Source of the DNA: CALJIC01 sp039805565
GTDB lineage: Bacteria > Chloroflexota > Chloroflexia > Chloroflexales > Roseiflexaceae
Length of the DNA stretch: 29,642 nucleotides
Direction of reading: 5' to 3'
Assembly: GCA_039805565.1 (NCBI GenBank)
Contig: JBDLTZ010000099.1
Coordinates: 1-29,642, forward strand
The notes under the pieces were generated by a model. The model did not search any database, was not told the origin of the DNA, and was given only the letters and a program-made list of their open reading frames with translations. A program made the position numbers and the translations under genes. This document shows, piece by piece, positions 24,834-29,642 of the stretch. The stretch's first letter is position 1. Every line of letters starts with the position of its first letter.

Positions 24834-25346
24834 ATGGACCCATTGACCTATCTTACAACCCCCGCGGCAGGCGCGGGCGCCCCCGAGTGGGTCTTCTTCG
24901 TCGCCCAGGTGTTGGTGGTGATCAGCGGGATCTACCTGGCGTTTATGTATGCTGAGCCGCACCCCGTGCGCGGCCGAGCGGTGCGCCAGCTGGCCTACGC
25001 GCTGCTCGCGGTGGGCCTGGTGGGCGCGGTCATCGGGGCGCTCCGAATCAGCGGGGTCGCACCCTTCACTGCGCCGGTGTGGACCACGATCGCCACACTG
25101 TTCAACCTCGTGCTGATCGGCTTCGCGGTCTACTACGCCCGCTCCGTGCTCCCCACGGCCGTCGCCGCACATGACCAGGCAAACCGCACACGGTCCACGC
25201 GGTCCACACGCTCCCAGGTCGCCACCTCGGTCGACGCGGCCCGCGTCGCACGCCCAGTCGCCGAGAGCAACGGCGTGGCCCGCCCAGCCTCCCCGCCCAG
25301 CGGCCGCCGCGACTCCCGGCGCGACCGGAAGCGCAAGAGCCGGTGA
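24834..25346 (+). CDS. Small membrane protein with basic C-terminal tail, unknown function
   Basis: The 170-residue product has three hydrophobic spans (VFFVAQVLVVISGIYLAFMY, LAYALLAVGLVGAVIGAL and IATLFNLVLIGFAVYYARSV) and a long polar tail rich in Arg, Ser and Thr (RTRSTRSTRSQ ... RRDSRRDRKRKSR), likely cytoplasmic and able to bind nucleic acid or acidic lipid. I do not recognise the family. Two adjacent ATGs exist. The second, at 24834, has AGGAG 7 bases upstream and is preferred. Strong promoter, SD and terminator suggest a well-expressed, single-gene unit. Confidence 0.75.
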   Translation: MDPLTYLTTPAAGAGAPEWVFFVAQVLVVISGIYLAFMYAEPHPVRGRAVRQLAYALLAVGLVGAVIGALRISGVAPFTAPVWTTIATLFNLVLIGFAVYYARSVLPTAVAAHDQANRTRSTRSTRSQVATSVDAARVARPVAESNGVARPASPPSGRRDSRRDRKRKSR

Positions 25347-25392
25347 TACCGCGTCGTGAGCCGCACTCCGCGTAACAACGTCCATCAGGACA

Positions 25393-25426
25393 ACAGCCGC
25401 CGCTAGAAAGCGACGGCTGTTTTTTT
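25393..25426 (+). terminator. Strong intrinsic terminator
   Basis: ACAGCCG-c-CGCT pairs with AGCG-a-CGGCTGT (11 pairs and one mismatch) around an AGAA loop, followed by seven T residues. It ends the transcript of the small membrane protein gene. Confidence 0.92.
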
Positions 25427-25548
25427 CCTTCGGGAAAGAAATGTCCGCTGTCCGTCGGCGCCTTCCTGCCAGGTGCGAAGACAGTGGCGCCCGAGCGCCG
25501 GCTGGCGTCTGCCCGAGACAGCACCGCACGCCAAGCATCCTTTGATGA

Positions 25549-25576
25549 CTCTACGCCTCAAGCCTCAAGACTCAAA
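25549..25576 (-). repeat. Heptad-repeat array at the end of the small anchored protein gene
   Basis: CTCTACG, CCTCAAG, CCTCAAG, ACTCAAA in 7-base register. On the minus strand the TGA stop (25567 to 25565) and the last codons lie in the array. No clear inverted second arm was found nearby. Confidence 0.8.
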
Positions 25577-25915
25577 CTCCGCCTGCTCCAGCCAGCTCCC
25601 CCAGAGCGTACGGTGGGACGCCATCACCACCACGCGGTAACCGCCCGCCGCGCCGCTCACCGGCACCTCGAGCAGCATGCGACCGCCCGGCGCGGTGACG
25701 CTGCCAAGCTCACGCCCGGCTCCGTCGCGCACATCGACGATCACCGCCACGGGGGGCGTCCCCGCGCCGTACTCCAGGCTCACATTCGCCAGGGGCCATG
25801 GCCCCGGCGCCACTGATGATACCCGGGCAGACACCACCTTGGCCGGACGCACCCGCCACAGGAACGCCGCCACAGCCGCCAGGGCAATCAGCAGTGCCAG
25901 CCACTTCCGCACCAT
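25565..25915 (-). CDS. Small membrane-anchored protein, unknown function
   Basis: The 116-residue product has an N-terminal anchor or signal segment (WLALLIALAAVAAFLW) and a predicted beta-rich soluble part outside the membrane (VSLEYGAG..., VIVDVRDGAGRELGS, GRMLLEVPVSG, YRVVVMAS), resembling small Ig-like or FxLYD-type domains in character only. I cannot assign a family. The ATG has GGAGG 7 bases upstream. It lies 106 bases downstream of the lytic transglycosylase gene on the same strand and may be cotranscribed, suggesting an envelope role. Its last residues (FES) are encoded by the heptad repeat. Confidence 0.6.
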   Translation of the reverse strand: MVRKWLALLIALAAVAAFLWRVRPAKVVSARVSSVAPGPWPLANVSLEYGAGTPPVAVIVDVRDGAGRELGSVTAPGGRMLLEVPVSGAAGGYRVVVMASHRTLWGSWLEQAEFES

Positions 25916-25919
25916 TCAT

Positions 25920-25968
25920 GTCCTCCGCCTCAAGTACGACCAGCCGTGGCCGAGAGTACACGGAGGAC
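25920..25968 (-). promoter_or_regulatory. Hairpin that could cover the SD of the small anchored protein gene
   Basis: GTCCTCCG (25920-25927) pairs perfectly with CGGAGGAC (25961-25968). On the minus strand the 3' arm is the GGAGGAC SD itself, so the fold would hide the ribosome site. The loop is long (33 bases), so stability is uncertain. Confidence 0.35.
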
Positions 25969-26021
25969 ACCAAGGCCGAGTGAGCACGCCTGTATCCTCT
26001 GAGCCCTCGGTCCGCAGCAGC

Positions 26022-28403
26022 TCAACCGCCAGGCTGGTAGATCCCGCGGTAGGCGCTATGAAAGCCGTAGACGAGCTTGACGTAGCCGCGCGTCTCGGCG
26101 AAGTCGATCCGCTCCGCAAACAGATCTGGGTCCGTCACCGTCTCGCCACCCGCCCAGCGCCACGCGTTGCCAAGCCCACCGTTGTAGGCTGCGAGCGCGC
26201 CCGGCAGGCTCCCGCCCATGTTGTCGATCTGCTGACTGAGGTAGTAGGCGCCGAAGCGGACGCTCACCTCCGGGCGGTAGAGTTGGTCAATGTTGAACCC
26301 CTCGATACCCAGCTCCTGCGCGATCCCCTGCGCCGTGGCCGGCATCACCTGCGCCAGCCCCCGCGCACCGACCCAGGAGGTGGCCGCCGGGTTGAAATGG
26401 CTCTCCTGGCGCAGCAGCGCGTAGAGCGCCAGCGGATCGACGTCGTGCTCGCGGGCCTGCTCGGCAACGATCGTGCGGTAGGGCGTGGGGAAGATCAGCC
26501 GCCGCACCGCCGCGGGCGCCACCCCCGCCTCCCGCTCTCCCGCCAGGGTCGCCAGCCGCTCGGCCGCGTTGAGCGCCACATACGTGAGGCCGTGCTCGTG
26601 CGACAGGCGCGCCAGCATATACAGCCGTGCCGGGTCCTCGCGCCACGCCCCTAGCGGCGCGCGGAGCTCGCCGATCGCCTCGGACACCAGGCCCGCGTTT
26701 GCCAGAGCCAGACCTCGCACGACGGCGGGGTCCCGCGCGGGGTCCTGCTCCCCACCGGGGGCGAGGCTCTCGGGCGTGGTGCCGCTCCAGCTCGCCAGCC
26801 AGACCTCCGCCTCGCGCCACTCGGCGGCGGCGATGGGAGCGCCGAGCGGGACTGCGCCCCCGGGCGTCTCCCCGAGCAGCTCGCGCGCGCGGGCGGCGTA
26901 GAACGAGTCGGGGTCTGCGGCGCGGGCTGCGGCCAGCAAGTCGGCGGGGAGGGATACGTCTACCGCACCGCTGGTCGCGGCCCGCGCCATCCAGTAGGAG
27001 GCCTGGGCCGCAATAGTGCCGGAGGCGGTATCGCGCAGCTCGTCCCAGATGGCGGACGCCTCGCCGTAGCGGGCCGCCTCATAGAAGTACATGCCCGCCA
27101 GGAAATGCGCTCGCTGGGCGTTGGGTGCCGTCGGGTAGCGCCGGACGTAGTCGAGCCGCTGCAGTGCCGCGCCCTCCGCATCACCCTGCCGCTCGAGCAA
27201 GATCACCACGCGCGCGAGCGCCTCGGGTGCCCGCGGGTCGTCGGGGTAGGCGGTCGCGAACTCGCGGTAGCCGGCGATGGCACGGCCGACATCGCCGCTC
27301 TGCCCAACCGTCTGCACCCAGTCGAGCTGAGCCTGCCGGCCGGTGTCGCTCGCAGGGTCGGCGGCGCTCAGCGCGGCGAGCTCGGCGAGCGCGGCCTCGT
27401 AGGCTCCGGTCGCCCGCAGCGCCAGCGCGCGCTCACGGCGCTGCGCCGGGTCCTCCCCCGCGGCGAGGGCGGTGTCGAACTGCGCGATGGCCTCGGGCCA
27501 GCGCTCGTGGGCCGTATAGACGCGTGCAGCGGTGGCCGGCGGAAGCGCGCCCGCCGGGTCGGCCAGGAGCTGCGCCACGGCCTCGAGCGCCTCGGGGGCG
27601 CCGGGGGCCTCAGCCGCCGCCGCGCGCAGCCACTCGCGCGCCTGGTCAACCTCCCCATGGTCGCGGGCCACTCCTGCCGCGGCGACCATCACGCGCGCCC
27701 GGTAGGGCGGCTGTTCGGCGAGGTCCAGCAGCGAGCTGTAGAGCTCGAGCGCCCGCGCGGGCTCCCCGAGCTCCAGGCGCGCGGCGATCGCCCGCTCGTA
27801 GGCACCGGCCCGCTCAATGGGCGGAAGGTCGCTCGTGGCCACCGCCTCGTATGCCATGGCAGCCTCAAAGAGCTGCCCGAGAGTCTGCTGGGCGGCGGCC
27901 TGGCGCAGGCGCGCGTAGGGCTCGATCGGCGTGCCGAGAGCGCGGTAGCGCTCGTAGACCGCCGTGGCCTCTGCCCAGGCGCCGGCCTCCTCGAAGGCAC
28001 GCGCCGCCACGAACAAAGCGCGGGCGTGCAGCTCGTCCTCCGGGGCACTCTCGGCCAGCGGCCGCGCGGTCTCAAGCGCCTCGTCCCAGCGCCCGAGCCG
28101 CCCGAGAGCTTCCGCCAGATGCAGCCGCGCAGGGCGCGCATCTGAGCCGGAGGGATCCGCAGCCAGCACGGCCGCGAAAGCCTCGGCGGCGGCGCGGTCA
28201 TCGGCGGCGGCGCGAAGAGCCAGAGCCTCTTCGAGCGACGGGACCCGTGGAGTGGCCGGTGGGGCCTGGGTGGATGTGGCGTCGGACGGCGAGCTGCCAG
28301 CGGGCGACGGGCGCGGCGCGAAGTCGACGGTGTCGCAGGCGGCAAGGGCGAGGATCAGGATGAGGGCAGCAAGCCGAGGTCGGCATCGAGGTCGTTTCGA
28401 CAT
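26022..28403 (-). CDS. Lytic transglycosylase lipoprotein with TPR-like superhelix (Slt70-like)
   Basis: The 793-residue protein cleaves peptidoglycan, giving 1,6-anhydro-muropeptides. The signal peptide ends in a lipobox (LALAAC, about residue 22) and a Ser/Pro-rich spacer follows. Residues ~55-620 are Ala-rich helical TPR-like repeats, comparable to the Slt70 ring domain. The C-terminal SLT domain holds YALLRQESHFNPAATS (catalytic Glu near 667), GARGLAQVMPATAQGIA and LAAYNGGLGNAWRW, the three conserved family motifs. The ATG at 28403 is chosen because an in-frame ATG at 28412 overlaps the -10 hexamer. The mRNA would start within a base or two of the codon, i.e. leaderless. It acts on the outside of the membrane, perhaps with the small anchored protein downstream. 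Confidence 0.9.
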   Translation of the reverse strand: MSKRPRCRPRLAALILILALAACDTVDFAPRPSPAGSSPSDATSTQAPPATPRVPSLEEALALRAAADDRAAAEAFAAVLAADPSGSDARPARLHLAEALGRLGRWDEALETARPLAESAPEDELHARALFVAARAFEEAGAWAEATAVYERYRALGTPIEPYARLRQAAAQQTLGQLFEAAMAYEAVATSDLPPIERAGAYERAIAARLELGEPARALELYSSLLDLAEQPPYRARVMVAAAGVARDHGEVDQAREWLRAAAAEAPGAPEALEAVAQLLADPAGALPPATAARVYTAHERWPEAIAQFDTALAAGEDPAQRRERALALRATGAYEAALAELAALSAADPASDTGRQAQLDWVQTVGQSGDVGRAIAGYREFATAYPDDPRAPEALARVVILLERQGDAEGAALQRLDYVRRYPTAPNAQRAHFLAGMYFYEAARYGEASAIWDELRDTASGTIAAQASYWMARAATSGAVDVSLPADLLAAARAADPDSFYAARARELLGETPGGAVPLGAPIAAAEWREAEVWLASWSGTTPESLAPGGEQDPARDPAVVRGLALANAGLVSEAIGELRAPLGAWREDPARLYMLARLSHEHGLTYVALNAAERLATLAGEREAGVAPAAVRRLIFPTPYRTIVAEQAREHDVDPLALYALLRQESHFNPAATSWVGARGLAQVMPATAQGIAQELGIEGFNIDQLYRPEVSVRFGAYYLSQQIDNMGGSLPGALAAYNGGLGNAWRWAGGETVTDPDLFAERIDFAETRGYVKLVYGFHSAYRGIYQPGG

Positions 28404-28410
28404 GCGCGGC

Positions 28411-28419
28411 ATTGTACCA
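28411..28419 (-). promoter_or_regulatory. Extended -10 promoter of the lytic transglycosylase gene, leaderless
   Basis: TGGTACAAT (28419 to 28411) is followed after 7 bases by the ATG at 28403, so the transcript would begin at or next to the start codon. No SD is possible within such an mRNA. Confidence 0.5.
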
Positions 28420-28446
28420 CGCGCCCGCGTGGGCCGGCGCACCTAT

Positions 28447-28475
28447 TTGACGCCGCGCCCCCACTCCGCTATTCT
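28447..28475 (+). promoter_or_regulatory. Promoter of folC
   Basis: -35 TTGACG (28447-28452), 17-base spacer, -10 TATTCT (28470-28475). It predicts a start near 28482 and a leader of about 94 bases, divergent from the lytic transglycosylase promoter. Confidence 0.7.
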
Positions 28476-28575
28476 GTGCCGCCATTCACATACCGGCGCC
28501 CGTGCCCGCGGGAGCACCAGCCACCCGCAGCAGGCGCTGCCGACAACCAGCGCCTCCAGAGCAAGAGCAACTCGC

Positions 28576-29642
28576 ATGATCACCACCTACCAGCAGGCGC
28601 TCGACTACCTCTACTCCTTCATCGCCGGCGAGCGTCAGACCCCGCGCCCCCCGCCCGAGCTCAACCTCACGCGGACCGCGGCTCTGCTCAGCGCCATGGG
28701 CGAGCCGCAGCGCGCCTTCCCGAGCGTCATCGTGGCAGGGACCAAGGGCAAGGGCTCGACCTGCGCCATGATCGAGGCGATGGCGCGTGAGTCTGGCCTG
28801 CGCGTGGGCCTGTGGACCTCGCCGCACCTGCACAGCTACCGGGAGCGTATCCAGGTGCACCGTCGCCTGATCGCGCAGGGTGAGCTCGTCCGGCTGGTGG
28901 AGCTGGCGCGCCCGCACGTGGACGATGTGACACGCGCGACGGGCGGCGCGCCGGTGACGTTCGCGATCGGGTTTGCGGTCGCGATGCGCTACTTCGCAGA
29001 GGTGGGGGTGGACCTGGCGGTGCTCGAGGTCGGGCTGGGCGGGCGCTACGACAGCGCCAACGTCGTCGCGCCAATTCTATCGGTCATCACATCGATCAGC
29101 TACGACCACCTGGACATCCTGGGCGACACGCTCACGCAGATCGCCTGGCAGAAGGCCGGCGTTATGAAGCGAGGCGTCCCAACGGCGACCCTCCGGCAGG
29201 ATCCTGAGGCCATGCGTGTGCTCGAGGCGTACGCCGCTGAGGTGGGGGCGGAGCTGCACGTGGTGAGAGACGAGGCGGATCGCCAGCCATCGGCCACCGA
29301 CCGCCAGGGGATGGTGCCGGCGGGAGGAGCCAGTGTAGCCGAGCCGCACGGGGACACAGCAGTTGATCTCGCCTCGTTACACCTCGGTCTTGCCGGCTCC
29401 TACCAGCGCGACAACGCTCTGCTGAGCCTGGGCGCGGCGCGGCTGCTGCGGCGCTCGCTCGCGCTCACCGACGCGGGGATCGCGTCGGGGCTGGCGAACG
29501 TGCGCTGGCCGGGCCGCATGGAGGTGGTAGGCGGCGAGCCGCCGGTGGTGGTGGACGGCGCGCACAACGGTGACTCGGCGCGCCGGCTGCTCGAGTCGCT
29601 CGGCGAGCTCTTCCCCGGGCGCAGGCTCGTGCTCGTGTTCGG
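28576..29642 (+). CDS. folC: Folylpolyglutamate synthase / dihydrofolate synthase (3' end outside window)
   Basis: The frame is open from the ATG to the window edge (355 codons), lacking about 70-90 C-terminal residues of the usual ~430. FolC adds glutamate to dihydropteroate and folates using ATP, in the cytoplasm. The Mur-ligase-type P-loop is VIVAGTKGKGSTCAMIEAM (residues about 51-69), followed by TSPHLHSYRERIQV, LEVGLGGRYDSANVV, SYDHLDILGDTLTQIAWQKA and the C-terminal domain start RWPGRMEVVGGEPPVVVDGA, all family motifs. A polar insert about residues 235-260 (RQPSATDRQGMVPAGG) is longer than usual. No SD is evident before the ATG, which is set by the family N-terminus (TYQQALDYLYSF). Transcription is from the promoter at 28447-28475. 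Confidence 0.93.
   Translation, partial: MITTYQQALDYLYSFIAGERQTPRPPPELNLTRTAALLSAMGEPQRAFPSVIVAGTKGKGSTCAMIEAMARESGLRVGLWTSPHLHSYRERIQVHRRLIAQGELVRLVELARPHVDDVTRATGGAPVTFAIGFAVAMRYFAEVGVDLAVLEVGLGGRYDSANVVAPILSVITSISYDHLDILGDTLTQIAWQKAGVMKRGVPTATLRQDPEAMRVLEAYAAEVGAELHVVRDEADRQPSATDRQGMVPAGGASVAEPHGDTAVDLASLHLGLAGSYQRDNALLSLGAARLLRRSLALTDAGIASGLANVRWPGRMEVVGGEPPVVVDGAHNGDSARRLLESLGELFPGRRLVLVF

Overview
The window is GC-rich, densely coded bacterial DNA, most likely from a member of the Chloroflexota (probably class Chloroflexia). This rests on LepA, parvulin lipoprotein, YabN-type MazG, DUF951, NfeD/slipin and M17 aminopeptidase genes close together, on secreted proteins with long Thr/Pro/Ser linkers ending in an 'IF-x-PLV' tail, and on GAF-rich soluble histidine kinases. 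No rRNA, tRNA, phage, IS element or CRISPR array was seen. Twenty-three protein genes fill the window and no gap between genes exceeds 300 bases.

Bases 1-9400 are on the minus strand. In transcription order they are: a putative FAD/NAD(P) oxidoreductase, a small membrane protein, an AhpD-like (carboxymuconolactone decarboxylase family) protein, inositol-3-phosphate synthase, a secreted temptin-like/Calx-beta protein, a secreted CSLREA/beta-helix protein, a MurG-like glycosyltransferase and an APH-like phosphotransferase. The AhpD-like gene carries an in-frame TGA exactly where the second redox Cys of the family's CxxC motif is expected (C-P-F-TGA-M-G-S-H). The reading frame is intact on both sides, so it is best read as a selenocysteine codon.

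Bases 9500-21465 are on the plus strand: an integral membrane protein of unknown function, an MgtC-like protein, LepA/EF4, a PrsA/SurA-type foldase lipoprotein, a methylase-MazG fusion, DUF951, an NfeD-slipin pair, leucyl aminopeptidase and a metallo-beta-lactamase-fold hydrolase. A large GAF/PAS histidine kinase converges on the last of these. The window ends with a small membrane protein (strongest promoter in the window), a small anchored protein, a TPR lytic transglycosylase lipoprotein (both minus strand) and the 5' part of folC (plus strand), cut by the window edge.

Two patterns cut across the genes. First, degenerate 7-bp tandem repeats, usually as two inverted arms forming a hairpin, occur at the 3' ends of several genes and often contain the stop codon. 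One copy lies inside the mazG coding sequence as six perfect ACTCAGC units, a possible frameshifting (phase-variable) tract. Second, several promoters have the extended -10 form TGnTACAAT or TGnTATA(A/C)T, and two genes appear to start within a few bases of the predicted transcript start, i.e. they may be leaderless.
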